64,000 bases of DNA from Vibrio sp. CK2-1. Lineage in GTDB: Bacteria; Pseudomonadota; Gammaproteobacteria; Enterobacterales; Vibrionaceae. The stretch lies in contig NZ_JAKKCJ010000006.1 of the NCBI RefSeq assembly GCF_021726515.1, positions 107,387 to 171,386 on the forward strand, read 5' to 3'. The position numbers and the translations under genes were made by a program. The notes under the pieces were generated by a model, which ran no database searches, was not told the DNA's origin, and saw nothing but the letters and a program-made list of their open reading frames with translations. Below are positions 48,645 through 58,525 of this stretch, one piece after another; position 1 is the stretch's first letter, and every line of letters begins with the position of its first letter.

Positions 48645-49691
48645 ATGAAAAAAATACTACACCTAGGTAATGTAGATAAGTTTATTGCTCCATTTGTAGA
48701 TTTTAATGAGAATAACTTTAAATCAGAAAACCACGAATATATGTTTTATGGCTATGATAAGAGATTGACTCATTATCATAATGTGTTTTTATGTAGAAAC
48801 AAAGTAAAAGATAAAATATTTTTTTATCCTAAAGTTTACAAGAAAATAAAAGAAGCTGATTTAGTGATAATGCATAGTCTTAATAATAAAATTATTAATC
48901 TAATGTACTTTATTTTAATGTTCTCACCTATATTGCATAAGGTTTACTGGGTTATGTGGGGCGGGGATCTTTATGCATATAGGAATAGAAATACTAAACT
49001 TAAAGATAAGATTCAAAATTTTTATAAAAAGCAGTTTTTACCAAAAATTGGAGGGTTAATTAGTTATTTACCTGGAGATTTTGAGTTGGCTGAGATGTGG
49101 TATGGCTGTAAAGGAAAACGATATGAGTGCTTAGCCTATCAGAGTAACTTATATAAACCAGTCAAGGTAAATAAAGAAAATAAAGATAAAATTATTAAAA
49201 TATTAGTTGGGAATTCGGCTGATCCTACTAATAATCATAAAGAAGTCTTTGATAAAATAAAAGATAGTTCATTTAAAGATTATTTAATTTATTGTCCTCT
49301 TTCATATGGAAATAAGCTTTACCGCAGTGAAATAATCAGTTATGGATATTCTATATTTGGGGGTAAGTTTAAGCCAATGGTAGATAATATAAGTTTTGAT
49401 GAATATAATGATTTTTTAAATGATATAGATGTTGCTATATTTAATCATGATAGGCAGCAAGCAATGGGAACAACGATATCTCTCCTTGGTTTTGGTATTC
49501 CTGTATATTTAAGAGAAAGTACATCTCAATGGTATTTCTTTAAAGATAAAGGTATAAATGTTCATTCTGTAGAGAAGTTTGAACTTGATTTGTTTAAAAG
49601 GGAAATCAACGTATTTAATGTTTCTAAAGTAGAGGCTTACTTCTCAGAGTCTAATTTAATATCACAATGGGGTGAGATATACAAAATATGA
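48645..49691 (+). CDS. Glycosyltransferase family 56 (WecF-like 4-acetamido-4,6-dideoxygalactose transferase)
   Basis: 348 residues. VMWGGDLYAYRNR, KIIKILVGNSADPTNNHKEV, FKPMVDNISFDEYNDFL and FNHDRQQAMGTTISLLGFGIPVYL match the pattern I know from E. coli WecF, which transfers Fuc4NAc from dTDP in enterobacterial common antigen. Here no other ECA genes are present, so an LPS core or O-unit acceptor is likely. The nearby rmlA/rmlB/wecE genes would make the donor. AT-rich. Confidence 0.82.
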   Translation: MKKILHLGNVDKFIAPFVDFNENNFKSENHEYMFYGYDKRLTHYHNVFLCRNKVKDKIFFYPKVYKKIKEADLVIMHSLNNKIINLMYFILMFSPILHKVYWVMWGGDLYAYRNRNTKLKDKIQNFYKKQFLPKIGGLISYLPGDFELAEMWYGCKGKRYECLAYQSNLYKPVKVNKENKDKIIKILVGNSADPTNNHKEVFDKIKDSSFKDYLIYCPLSYGNKLYRSEIISYGYSIFGGKFKPMVDNISFDEYNDFLNDIDVAIFNHDRQQAMGTTISLLGFGIPVYLRESTSQWYFFKDKGINVHSVEKFELDLFKREINVFNVSKVEAYFSESNLISQWGEIYKI

Positions 49692-50290
49692 ATGAAGATG
49701 ATATTAAGAATCAGCAGTTTTTAGAATGGGTTGAATTTGGAAGTGGATTAGGAAATGAACGTCGCTGCTTTCAATACCCAAATGATAAGTATAAATGTAT
49801 AAAAGTAAGTCGTAAAAATCAATCAAAACAAACTCACAGAGAGTTGAAATACTTCAATTTTTTACAAAGAATGAGTGTTCCCTTTATTCATGTGCCTAAA
49901 TTTTATGGTTCCGTAGAGTCTAGAGAGTATATAGGTATTGTGCAAGAAATCATAAAAGATGATGATGGTTCTATTTCTAAAAATCTAGTCGATTTTATTC
50001 TATATGATAAAGTCCAAAATGATAAACGAAATATTATTTTATATAGTCTTAATGAACTTAAATGTTATTTATTAAAGTACAATGTTATTCCATGTGATCT
50101 TATGATGACAAATATTTTAATTAAAAAAACAAACGATAGTTATAAAGCTATTTTAATTGATGGTTTGGGGAGTTCTTCTTTTATTTCATTAGATAATTAT
50201 ATTCCATTTTTAGGAAGGAGAACAATAGAAAGAAAATGGACCAGATTTTTACATAATGAGTTAATTCCTAGGCTTGATGATATAGATTAA
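49688..50290 (+). CDS. YrbL-like small kinase
   Basis: 200-residue protein resembling the PhoP-network YrbL family, a short protein-kinase-like fold. A catalytic-loop-like motif (VIPCDLMMTNILIKK, Asp and Asn spaced as in kinases) and a DFG-like AILIDGLG are visible. In an LPS locus it may phosphorylate a core sugar, by analogy with KdkA and WaaP; this is inference. It overlaps the GT56 gene by 4 bases, and its stop overlaps the stop of convergent waaA. Confidence 0.75.
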   Translation: MNEDDIKNQQFLEWVEFGSGLGNERRCFQYPNDKYKCIKVSRKNQSKQTHRELKYFNFLQRMSVPFIHVPKFYGSVESREYIGIVQEIIKDDDGSISKNLVDFILYDKVQNDKRNIILYSLNELKCYLLKYNVIPCDLMMTNILIKKTNDSYKAILIDGLGSSSFISLDNYIPFLGRRTIERKWTRFLHNELIPRLDDID

Positions 50291-51579
50291 TTTAATATTT
50301 TTTCTATAGTTGATGTTACTGCCCCTTTGTTTTTTTGATATTGTTCAAGATTTTTTTGTCCCATTTCATTGGATATATTCTTATTGGAAATTATATTATT
50401 TATTTGATTGGCTATTTCTTCTGCATTATTACATATTATTAACCCCTTGCCATTGATAAGAGTGTTTGTAATGGACTTAAAGTTATAATAACTAGGTCCC
50501 ATTAATATTGGTTTACTTAAGGCTGCCGGTTCTAATACATTGTGGCCTCCAACTTTTTTGCCTAAAAGACTACCGGCTACAAAGCATACATCTGAAGCTT
50601 CTATGAGAGTGAAAATTTCTCCCATAGTATCAGCTAAATATACAGAGTAATCACCTAAATCTACAAGATGATCTTTTAGATGTTCGGTTCTAGTTATCGA
50701 TTTCATTGAATAGCTATTTATTAACTTTTTGACTGTATTAAACCTTTCTGGATGTCTAGGAGCAATTATAAGTAATATGTTATTATTATCTATCAATAAT
50801 TTTTTATGAGAGTCTAGTAGCAACTTCTCTTCGCCTTCATGTGTGCTAATTGCAATCCATATCGGTCTTTTAATGCCTAAGTTTCTTTTTAAATTTTTTC
50901 CTTTTTTTATTTGTTCTAGGCTTATATCGAAGTCGTACTTAATTGATCCTGTTATAGTAACCTTCTCTTTTTTTACTCCTAGTGAAATGAATCGGTCAGC
51001 ATCCTCTGAATTTTGAACGCAAAGCTTATCTATGTATGGGAAAATATTTTTTTTAATAAAATTAAATCGATTATAGTTTAAGTATGATTTTTCAGAAAGG
51101 CGTGCATTTAGTAATGTGACTGGTATATTATTTTTACTTGTTACTTTTAATACGTTTGGCCATAATTCCGTTTCAACTATTAATAGTTCTTTTGGGTTGA
51201 TTTTTTTTATAAAAATCTTTAATGAAAATGGAATATCTAATGGCATGTACCTATGTTGAATAAGTTTATCGTTATTAAGCTTGTTATTTATGATGTCCTG
51301 AACTTGGACTGCTCCTGTAGATGTTGTTGTTGTTATGATTATAGGTGTTTGTGGCAGTTTATTTCTTAAACTAATGATTACAGGGGTGCAGGCGATCACT
51401 TCACCAACAGAAACAGCATGTATCCATATTGGATTTTCTGTAAACGTTGTTTTAGGTGCAAAACCTAAATATTCTTTCCAACGTTTTCCCACCTTTGGTT
51501 TGCCCTCTTTCTTTCGAAGTAAGTGAAATAAAATTATAGGGCTGAGTAATATTGAAAATAAAGTATAAAAATATAGCAA
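50287..51579 (-). CDS. waaA: 3-deoxy-D-manno-octulosonic acid transferase WaaA (KdtA)
   Basis: Transfers Kdo to lipid IVA at the inner membrane, 430 residues. An N-terminal membrane anchor is followed by WIHAVSVGEVIACTPVI (the VGE catalytic Glu), ETELWPNVL, and C-terminal APRHPERF and VAGSLLGKKVGGHNVLEPAAL. In vibrios a single WaaA adds one Kdo, which KdkA then phosphorylates. It is unusually AT-rich for an essential core gene. It shares TTAA with the stop of the convergent YrbL-like gene. Confidence 0.95.
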   Translation of the reverse strand: MLYFYTLFSILLSPIILFHLLRKKEGKPKVGKRWKEYLGFAPKTTFTENPIWIHAVSVGEVIACTPVIISLRNKLPQTPIIITTTTSTGAVQVQDIINNKLNNDKLIQHRYMPLDIPFSLKIFIKKINPKELLIVETELWPNVLKVTSKNNIPVTLLNARLSEKSYLNYNRFNFIKKNIFPYIDKLCVQNSEDADRFISLGVKKEKVTITGSIKYDFDISLEQIKKGKNLKRNLGIKRPIWIAISTHEGEEKLLLDSHKKLLIDNNNILLIIAPRHPERFNTVKKLINSYSMKSITRTEHLKDHLVDLGDYSVYLADTMGEIFTLIEASDVCFVAGSLLGKKVGGHNVLEPAALSKPILMGPSYYNFKSITNTLINGKGLIICNNAEEIANQINNIISNKNISNEMGQKNLEQYQKNKGAVTSTIEKILN

Positions 51580-51581
51580 AA

Positions 51582-52718
51582 TTAATGGCCTGTAAAAAAT
51601 GAAATTATTTTATCTATTATTTTTTTCTGTTCTTCGAGTGTTAGTGAGTAAAAAATTGGTAGCCTTAGCAATCGTTTACTCTCTGTAGTTGTGTGTATAT
51701 CTGAACCATTAAATTGACCAAAAGACATACCAGCTTTGGATGAATGTAAAGGGATATAATGAAATGCTGATGAAATGTTTTCTTGTTTTAAATGTTCAAT
51801 TAGCTTTGAGCGTTCAGAAGAGTTGTTTAATTTAATATAAAACATATGTGCATTATGAATACAACCATTTGGGATTTTAGGAAGTTCAATTTGGCCTTTC
51901 TTTGATAATTCAGATAACTCGGCATAATATTTTTCCCAAAGTAACATCCTTTTATTATTGATCGTTTGTGCATTCTCTAGTTGGCCATAAAGGAATGCTG
52001 CTTGTACATCACTAGCTAAGTAGCTACTTCCTAGATCTACCCAACTATATTTATCAACGATACCTTGAATAAACTGACTACGGTTTGTACCTTTTTCGCG
52101 AATGATTTCAGCTCTTTTTATAAATTTTGAATCATTGATTAATAATAACCCACCTTCACCTGCACTTGTGTAGTTCTTTGTTTCATGAAAGCTAAAAGTA
52201 CCTAAATGCCCTATTGTTCCTAGAGCTTTGCCTTTATATGTTGACATAACACCTTGTGCTGCATCTTCTATCACGAAAAGATTATAACGATTGGCTATCT
52301 CCATAATATAATCCATTTCACATGCAACGCCTGCGTAATGGACTGGAACAATCGCTTTAGTTTTTGAGGTAATTGCCGCTTCAATTAGAGTTTCATTAAT
52401 ATTCATTGTGTCTGGACGAATATCTACAAAAACAATTTGTGCACCACGCAATACGAATGCGTTCGCTGTACTTACAAAGGTATAACTTGGCATTATTACT
52501 TCATCACCAGGTTGAATATCAACCAGTATGGCTGCCATTTCAAGTGCAGCGGTGCAAGATGGAGTTAATAATGTTTTTGGGCATAAAAATTTTCTTTCAA
52601 ACCAATTTTGGCAAAGGTGAGTGAACTTTCCATCACCACACATTTTTTCACTTCTCATCGCTTCAATAACAAATTTATCTTCATTTCCACAGTAAGGGGG
52701 TCTATTGAATGGGATCAT
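51582..52718 (-). CDS. wecE: dTDP-4-amino-4,6-dideoxygalactose transaminase
   Basis: PLP-dependent DegT/DnrJ/EryC1-type aminotransferase, 378 residues, beginning IPFNRPPYCGNED. PSCTAALEMAA, the PLP lysine in FSFHETKNYTSAGEGG and VDLGSSYLASDVQAAFL match WecE/RffA. It aminates dTDP-4-keto-6-deoxyglucose. It directly follows the acyltransferase gene (shared base at 52718) in an operon with rmlA and rmlB. Confidence 0.9.
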   Translation of the reverse strand: MIPFNRPPYCGNEDKFVIEAMRSEKMCGDGKFTHLCQNWFERKFLCPKTLLTPSCTAALEMAAILVDIQPGDEVIMPSYTFVSTANAFVLRGAQIVFVDIRPDTMNINETLIEAAITSKTKAIVPVHYAGVACEMDYIMEIANRYNLFVIEDAAQGVMSTYKGKALGTIGHLGTFSFHETKNYTSAGEGGLLLINDSKFIKRAEIIREKGTNRSQFIQGIVDKYSWVDLGSSYLASDVQAAFLYGQLENAQTINNKRMLLWEKYYAELSELSKKGQIELPKIPNGCIHNAHMFYIKLNNSSERSKLIEHLKQENISSAFHYIPLHSSKAGMSFGQFNGSDIHTTTESKRLLRLPIFYSLTLEEQKKIIDKIISFFTGH

Positions 52719-53278
52719 TATAGGTTCTCTTGACGAAAGGTATATTCAAGTTTTAAAAGATTTTTAGACCTAGGCTTCAATTTCTTTGCGGGGTTTCCAA
52801 TGTAGATGTACCAAGAATCAGTAGTTTTATTGACTAAGGTCATAGCACCGATAGCGCAACCTTCTTTAATTATGACACCTGGCATAATTGTTGAGTTAGT
52901 ACCGATAATGACATGCTTTTCTATAGTAACTGGAGAAAATATTTCATTCTTAAATTCTTTAGGGATTAAAGAGTTAACCATTGACTTGCCACTATAATCA
53001 TCTGATTGGCTAAATATTTTCACTCCGTAGGCTAAGGTGGAATAATCCCCAAGGATTACACCAGGTTTACCTCCCGCAATTAGACACATTGGAGTAATGT
53101 GAACATATTTTCCTATCGTTATAGATCCGGACAATATACAAAAGTCATCAATTCTTGAGTTATCATCAATGGAAATGTTTTCAGGTTCATATATTTTAGC
53201 ATCTTTACTGATCTTGATATTTTTTCCAAGATGCTTAAAGCCGAAATGATTTAGCTCCTGTCTTGTATAGTAGGCCAT
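52718..53278 (-). CDS. Hexapeptide acyltransferase, probable dTDP-sugar N-acyltransferase
   Basis: 186-residue left-handed beta-helix protein (GKNIKISKDAKIYEPENISI, IGKYVHITPMCLIAGGKPGV, VIIGTNSTIMPGVIIKEGCA). In the same operon as rmlA, rmlB and wecE it most likely acetylates the 4-amino group of dTDP-Fuc4N, a job done in E. coli by the unrelated GNAT enzyme WecD. Similar FdtC/VioB-type enzymes exist in S-layer and O-antigen loci. Another acyl donor is possible. Confidence 0.8.
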   Translation of the reverse strand: MAYYTRQELNHFGFKHLGKNIKISKDAKIYEPENISIDDNSRIDDFCILSGSITIGKYVHITPMCLIAGGKPGVILGDYSTLAYGVKIFSQSDDYSGKSMVNSLIPKEFKNEIFSPVTIEKHVIIGTNSTIMPGVIIKEGCAIGAMTLVNKTTDSWYIYIGNPAKKLKPRSKNLLKLEYTFRQENL

Positions 53279-53282
53279 GTTT

Positions 53283-54161
53283 TTATTTCTCTTTTATTAA
53301 AGAAAATAGATAATCACCATAACCATTTTTAGTTAAAACCTCTGCTTGCTGAGCGATTTTTTCTACGGTTAACCAGCCATTGTTATAAGCAATTTCTTCT
53401 AAACAGGCAACTTTGTAACCTTGTCTTTTCTCAATAGTTTCTACAAATTGAGCTGCTTCTAGTAAGCTTTCATGAGTCCCGGTATCAAGCCAAGCAAACC
53501 CACGCCCTAGTACTTCTACATTTAAATTATTCTGATCTAGATACAACGAGTTCAATGTTGTTATTTCAAGCTCACCACGCTTTGATGGAGATACCTGTTT
53601 GGCTAGGTTAACAACATTATTGTCATAAAAGTAGAGCCCAGTAACTGCTAGGTTGCTTTTAGGCTTTAAAGGTTTTTCCTCTAAAGATATGGCTTTTTTA
53701 TTTTGATCAAACTCAACTACACCAAATCGTTCAGGGTCTTTTACTTGATAGCCAAAAATAGTTGCACCTTGACCTGATTCCGCTTTTTCTACTGCTTTTT
53801 TTAGCTTAGGGCTAAATCCTTGACCATAAAAAATATTATCACCAAGTACTAAGCATGCAGAGTCGCCATTTAAAAACTCTTTCCCAATAATGAATGCTTG
53901 AGCTAATCCGTCTGGTGTTGGTTGGACCTCGTAAGAAAGTTTAATTCCAAACTGTTCACCAGTACCAAGTAATCGTTGGAAGCTAGATTGATCTTCTGGA
54001 GTTGTAATAATTAATATTTCTTTTATTCCAGCCAGCATTAAAGTTGATAAGGGGTAATAAATCATAGGTTTATCATAAACAGGTAATAATTGCTTAGATA
54101 CTCCCATTGTAATTGGGTAGAGTCTTGTTCCTGAGCCACCCGCAAGCACTATACCTTTCAT
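53283..54161 (-). CDS. rmlA: Glucose-1-phosphate thymidylyltransferase RmlA (RfbA/RffH)
   Basis: Makes dTDP-glucose, 292 residues. The N-terminal nucleotide loop [18 protein letters not shown] is intact, and [12 protein letters not shown] and [20 protein letters not shown] are typical. It overlaps rmlB by 4 bases. No rmlC or rmlD is seen nearby, so the product is probably directed to the WecE branch rather than to rhamnose. Confidence 0.95.
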   Translation of the reverse strand: MKGIVLAGGSGTRLYPITMGVSKQLLPVYDKPMIYYPLSTLMLAGIKEILIITTPEDQSSFQRLLGTGEQFGIKLSYEVQPTPDGLAQAFIIGKEFLNGDSACLVLGDNIFYGQGFSPKLKKAVEKAESGQGATIFGYQVKDPERFGVVEFDQNKKAISLEEKPLKPKSNLAVTGLYFYDNNVVNLAKQVSPSKRGELEITTLNSLYLDQNNLNVEVLGRGFAWLDTGTHESLLEAAQFVETIEKRQGYKVACLEEIAYNNGWLTVEKIAQQAEVLTKNGYGDYLFSLIKEK

Positions 54162-55237
54162 AGTTTGGTTCCTTTAGTATCGATCCCTAAACGTTCAAAT
54201 GAATATGAGCCGTCTAGTATTCGTGACCACCATTTTTTATTTTCTAGATACCATTTTACAGTTTGGCGTATACCTGTTTCGAATGTTTCTTCTGGTGTCC
54301 AACCCAACTCATTAGCAATTTTAGAGGCGTCAATAGCGTAACGAACATCATGGCCAGGCCGGTCTTGAACATAAGTTATCAAGCTTTGGTAACTTTCAAT
54401 GCCATTAGGTTTATTTGGTATAAATTCTTCAAGAAGAGAGCAAATGGTCTTCACTACCTCAATATTGGTCTTTTCATTATGTCCACCAATATTATAAGTT
54501 TCGCTCACTTTGCCTTCTGTCACAACTTTATACAGTGCTCGAGCATGGTCTTCCACGTGTAACCAATCACGAATTTGCATCCCATCGCCATATACAGGTA
54601 ATGGTTTACCATCTAGAGCATTCAAAATTACCAATGGAATAAGTTTTTCAGGGAAATGGTAAGGGCCATAATTATTTGAGCAATTAGTGATCACTGTAGG
54701 TAGACCATAAGTGCGTTGCCAAGCTCTTACTAGGTGGTCACTAGATGCTTTTGAGGCCGAATATGGAGAACTAGGCGCATAAGGGGTTGTTTCTGTAAAT
54801 AAGTCTTCTGGACCTTCTAAATCACCATAGACTTCATCTGTTGAGATATGGTGAAAGCGAAATAAAGGTTTATGTTGCTTATCGAGTTGGCTCCAATATT
54901 GTCTAGAAGCTTCAAGAATATTGTAAGTACCTAAAATATTGGTATGAATAAACTCTGCAGGGCCATCAATAGAGCGATCTACATGTGATTCGGCGGCTAG
55001 ATGCATAACAGCATCAGGCTGGTGAGTAGAGAATATTCGGTCAAGTTCAGATCTATTACAAATATCAACATGCTCGAAAGTGTAGCGGTCGTTGTTTTCA
55101 ACTGAATGAAGCGATTCTAAATTGCCTGCATAAGTGAGTTTATCTACATTTACTATACTATCATTAGTATTTTTAATGATATTTCGAATAACGGCAGAGC
55201 CGATGAACCCTGCACCGCCAGTGATTAAAATCTTCAA
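54158..55237 (-). CDS. rmlB: dTDP-glucose 4,6-dehydratase RmlB (RfbB/RffG)
   Basis: Converts dTDP-glucose to dTDP-4-keto-6-deoxyglucose, 359 residues. It has [10 protein letters not shown] at the N-terminus, [11 protein letters not shown] with the active-site DE pair, and catalytic [10 protein letters not shown] (Tyr and Lys). It is the first gene of the rmlB-rmlA-acyltransferase-wecE operon on the minus strand. Confidence 0.95.
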   Translation of the reverse strand: MKILITGGAGFIGSAVIRNIIKNTNDSIVNVDKLTYAGNLESLHSVENNDRYTFEHVDICNRSELDRIFSTHQPDAVMHLAAESHVDRSIDGPAEFIHTNILGTYNILEASRQYWSQLDKQHKPLFRFHHISTDEVYGDLEGPEDLFTETTPYAPSSPYSASKASSDHLVRAWQRTYGLPTVITNCSNNYGPYHFPEKLIPLVILNALDGKPLPVYGDGMQIRDWLHVEDHARALYKVVTEGKVSETYNIGGHNEKTNIEVVKTICSLLEEFIPNKPNGIESYQSLITYVQDRPGHDVRYAIDASKIANELGWTPEETFETGIRQTVKWYLENKKWWSRILDGSYSFERLGIDTKGTKL

Positions 55238-55287
55238 AGTGACCTACTCAATTATAAGAAAAGTGATTTTAATAGAGTGTAGCCATA

Positions 55288-56334
55288 TTACTTGCCAAAT
55301 TTAGTAGTAGCAATGCAATTGACAACCATTTTCGGATCTAGTTCTTTTAAGCATTTAAGATGCCCTAGTGGACACTCTCGTTTAAAGCAGGGGCGACACT
55401 CAATATCAGTATGAACAATAGATACTTTTTCTGCTAGTGGGGGAGTATATTCTGGTGATGTCGAGCCATAAACCCCAATAACGTCACACCCAACAGCCGC
55501 CGCAACATGCATTAAACCTGAATCATTACTGATCACTGTATGACAAGCTGCTAAAAGGTCGACAGCTTCGATTAAAGAAGTTTTCCCTGCTAGGATATGC
55601 ACAGAGTGTTGATCTTCACTACTCACTAAGTGTTTTATTTGCTCGGCTGTTGGTTTGTCTTTAGCTGAGCCAAAAATCCAAATTTGTTTGCCTTGCTTAA
55701 TTAGCTCATTGGCGACAGTGGCATAGTGTTCAGTTGGCCATTGTTTTGCTGGCCCGAATTCAGCTCCAGGGCATAAACCTATAATCGGTGAATCTAAATT
55801 TAATTCGAACTTTTCAATACTGTGCTTTTGAGTAAATGAATCAATATGCAACCTGGGTTTTGGTAATTTATCTAACCCACCTAAAGAGCTTGAATTTATC
55901 ATTGTTTCTTTGGGATGAGCGAGTGCCACATAGCGCTCAACCATGTATTGAAAATCTTTTTTGTTATTACGTAAGTCTGTCAGTAGGCCATACCGCATTT
56001 CACCTTTCCAACCGGTACGGATTGGAACTCCAGCAAACCAAGGGATTAACGCTGATTTTGCTGAATTTGGGAGAATAAATGCATGAGTGTAATCTTGATG
56101 TTTTAACTCTTTGCCTAAAGCGCGGCGCCCTAGTAAATTAACATCACCATGCCCTAGTGGCATTTCAATCGCTTGATGAACTTCAGGCATACGTTCAAGA
56201 ATCGGTTTACACCATGCGGGAGCTAAGACATCGATCAGTGCATCGGGATGCTGTTGCTTCAAGGTTATGTATAAAGATTGAGACATAACCATATCGCCAA
56301 CCCATGATGGACCAATGATCAAAAAGCGCATCAT
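55288..56334 (-). CDS. waaF: ADP-heptose:LPS heptosyltransferase II WaaF
   Basis: GT9 enzyme adding the second heptose to the LPS inner core, 348 residues. It begins MMRFLIIGPSWVGDMVMSQS with the catalytic Asp in WVGD. CPGAEFGPAKQWPTEHYA and SNDSGLMHVAAAVGCDVIGVYGSTSPEYTPP complete the family pattern. Its start overlaps the stop of the ligase-like gene. Confidence 0.95.
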   Translation of the reverse strand: MMRFLIIGPSWVGDMVMSQSLYITLKQQHPDALIDVLAPAWCKPILERMPEVHQAIEMPLGHGDVNLLGRRALGKELKHQDYTHAFILPNSAKSALIPWFAGVPIRTGWKGEMRYGLLTDLRNNKKDFQYMVERYVALAHPKETMINSSSLGGLDKLPKPRLHIDSFTQKHSIEKFELNLDSPIIGLCPGAEFGPAKQWPTEHYATVANELIKQGKQIWIFGSAKDKPTAEQIKHLVSSEDQHSVHILAGKTSLIEAVDLLAACHTVISNDSGLMHVAAAVGCDVIGVYGSTSPEYTPPLAEKVSIVHTDIECRPCFKRECPLGHLKCLKELDPKMVVNCIATTKFGK

Positions 56335-57509
56335 AACTTATTCTCTCTTTTATGAGTGATTGAGGTTTTCGATGTTGAATTATATGAAAAGGGAATTATT
56401 AATAAACCATAAAGGAGGATAGTTGCTCCTTGTGTTAAAGGTGATAATGTTATGCCTGATATAATATAAAACCCGGTTACTCCCCACAAAAGTAATTTTT
56501 TGTCTAATTCTTGTTTGAAGCCGTAATATATAGGGGTTATATAAAAAGCTAGTAAAATTAATGTTCCGACCAAGCCATTTTTAACCATTCTATTTATGAT
56601 TTCATTATGATATCCAGGTGGATTGAATTTATATAACTCTTTAGAAACTTCACCCTTGTGATATGCCTGTTTCAAATATTCTCTATGTTCACCACCCACT
56701 CCTATTAGAGGGCTTTTCTTGATGACACTTGGTGAGTATTTCCACATCTCAAGCCTTAACCCCATTGAGGTGTTGAAGTTTCCTTTTTTTAATGAGATTA
56801 ATTCATTTTTTGTTACGTTATACCTAGTTTCAAGTTGTTGACTAAATAGTATAAAAATACAGCTAAACACTGATAGTAATATAATGGCATGTTTTCTATT
56901 GGCTCTTTTAGATAAAAGAACGAGAAGTGCAGATATTACTAATGCTGTAATGGTAACAGTTCTACTTTGGGTTAGAATTGTTGAACTAAATAAAAGTATG
57001 AAGGATGATGTGCAGAGTGCCTTTTTGTGCCCCGCCAGTAATAATGAAAATGAAGCTACAGCCATTGCTCCGGTTAAACCTGCATATACATTGGGGTTTA
57101 AGAACCCTGTTTCTCTCTTTAGTTGTAATATATATGTATAGTAGCTAGAGTTTAAAATTGAAATTATTCCTGAGATAAATAAAAAATATACTAGATGTTC
57201 GGTTTTTATTTTTTTGTGTGGAATTATTAAAAAGTAAGCTAATAAACATATAAGAGCCCTAACATCTCTTGAACCATCAGGGTAATAGTAGTAACCAAAT
57301 ATAGAGTAAAATGTTAATAAAAGTAGAATTACAGTGATTGGTTTCGTGGTGTTTTCTTTAATGTTCTTTAATTTACAAATAATCAAAGAGCATAGTATGG
57401 CTAAAATAAAAAAAACGACAGCTTTTTTATCAGGGTGTGGTGTGAAAAATATTCCTGTGGCCATAAATAAATATGGAAGAAAAATGGATTTTTTTAATAA
57501 GTTATTCAT
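56331..57509 (-). CDS. waaL: O-antigen ligase family protein (WaaL-like)
   Basis: Polytopic inner-membrane protein, about 392 residues with 10 or more hydrophobic spans. The Wzy/WaaL signature lies in the large loop and after: SPLIGVGGEHREYLKQAYHK with a conserved His, and FNPPGYHNEIINRMVKNGLVG. WaaL joins O-polymer to lipid A-core in the periplasm. The start is placed at ATG 57509 (MNNLLKKS), which overlaps the lpxM end by 8 bp. AT-rich. A polymerase of the same superfamily cannot be excluded. Confidence 0.82.
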   Translation of the reverse strand: MNNLLKKSIFLPYLFMATGIFFTPHPDKKAVVFFILAILCSLIICKLKNIKENTTKPITVILLLLTFYSIFGYYYYPDGSRDVRALICLLAYFLIIPHKKIKTEHLVYFLFISGIISILNSSYYTYILQLKRETGFLNPNVYAGLTGAMAVASFSLLLAGHKKALCTSSFILLFSSTILTQSRTVTITALVISALLVLLSKRANRKHAIILLSVFSCIFILFSQQLETRYNVTKNELISLKKGNFNTSMGLRLEMWKYSPSVIKKSPLIGVGGEHREYLKQAYHKGEVSKELYKFNPPGYHNEIINRMVKNGLVGTLILLAFYITPIYYGFKQELDKKLLLWGVTGFYIISGITLSPLTQGATILLYGLLIIPFSYNSTSKTSITHKRENKL

Positions 57510-58476
57510 GCTTTGATTTGAATTCTCTATATATGTTTCGATTGTTTTTTTGAGTTCTAAAAAAACGCAAAGACCACATGTATTGCTCTGGTTTATTTCT
57601 AGTCGCTTGTTCAATAAAGGCATTCATCATTCGAGCATCTTGATACTCAGTTTCATTTGGATAAGGCTCAAATGCGGGATGAATATCCACAATATAACGA
57701 TCACTTTCTGCATCATAAATAGAAAATACAGGTACAATCTTAGCTCTGCTGACTTTTGACAGCTTACCTAGGCCTGGTAGTGTTGCCTTTTGATTGCCAA
57801 AGAATTCAACAAAAATGCTGTGTTCAGGACCATGGTCTTGATCGGGCAGGTAATAGCCTAAGTAGCCATCGCGTACTGATTTAATAAAAGGCTTAACTCC
57901 GCCACTACGCTCATAAACTCGCCCACCATATTGAACTCTTTGACGGTGCATTAACCAATCAATGACATCATTTTTTTGCTTTTTAGCCATCGCCGAGACA
58001 GGTTGGTTCATAGAGGCAAACAAAATAGCGGGGATATCAATTGCCCAAGTATGAGGGACAAGCAAAATGACTTTTTGGCCCGAATTAAGGGCATTTTCAA
58101 TATTTTCTATTCCCTTAATATCACATTTACTATTCAGCCATTTACGGCTTCTAAGGGAAACTCGTGCGAAACCAAGAGCGAATGTACCAGCGGTTAAAAG
58201 TGTTTTGTGTAATAAGGTTTCAAGTTCTGAGTCTGATTTTTCAGGAAAGCATAATTTAAAATTCACCCAAGCATTAAAAATATTGCCTTTTCTCTTTTTA
58301 ACTAAAATTTTGGCTATTTTATTACTAAGCGCATAACGAAATGAATGTGGCAATAGAGCAATAGGTAGAGCGACTAAAACCATGAGCCAAGTTCCCCAAT
58401 ATTTAGGGGCTAGAAACGACCACTCAAAAGTTGGGTTATAGGCTTTCTCATCAAAGTCATTACGTTGCTGGGTCAT
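57502..58476 (-). CDS. lpxM: Lipid A late acyltransferase LpxM (MsbB)
   Basis: 324-residue inner-membrane acyltransferase, the second in the window. The N-terminal anchor APKYWGTWLMVLVALPIALL is followed by the catalytic HX4D motif HTWAID (about residues 142-147) and GYYLPDQDHGPEHSIFVEFF, which matches LpxM rather than LpxL. It likely adds the last secondary acyl chain (hydroxylaurate in V. cholerae LpxN-like enzymes). It is separated from hldD by a 7-bp array. Confidence 0.88.
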   Translation of the reverse strand: MTQQRNDFDEKAYNPTFEWSFLAPKYWGTWLMVLVALPIALLPHSFRYALSNKIAKILVKKRKGNIFNAWVNFKLCFPEKSDSELETLLHKTLLTAGTFALGFARVSLRSRKWLNSKCDIKGIENIENALNSGQKVILLVPHTWAIDIPAILFASMNQPVSAMAKKQKNDVIDWLMHRQRVQYGGRVYERSGGVKPFIKSVRDGYLGYYLPDQDHGPEHSIFVEFFGNQKATLPGLGKLSKVSRAKIVPVFSIYDAESDRYIVDIHPAFEPYPNETEYQDARMMNAFIEQATRNKPEQYMWSLRFFRTQKNNRNIYREFKSKHE

Positions 58477-58525
58477 AAATACTCGAATACTCTATTTACA
58501 TTCAAAAGCCGGGAGTCAAAATCTT

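Noticed and set aside
53283..55237. Rhamnose pathway from rmlA and rmlB
   Set aside because: No rmlC or rmlD is in the window, while wecE and an acyltransferase are in the same operon, so an amino-dideoxy sugar is the better prediction.
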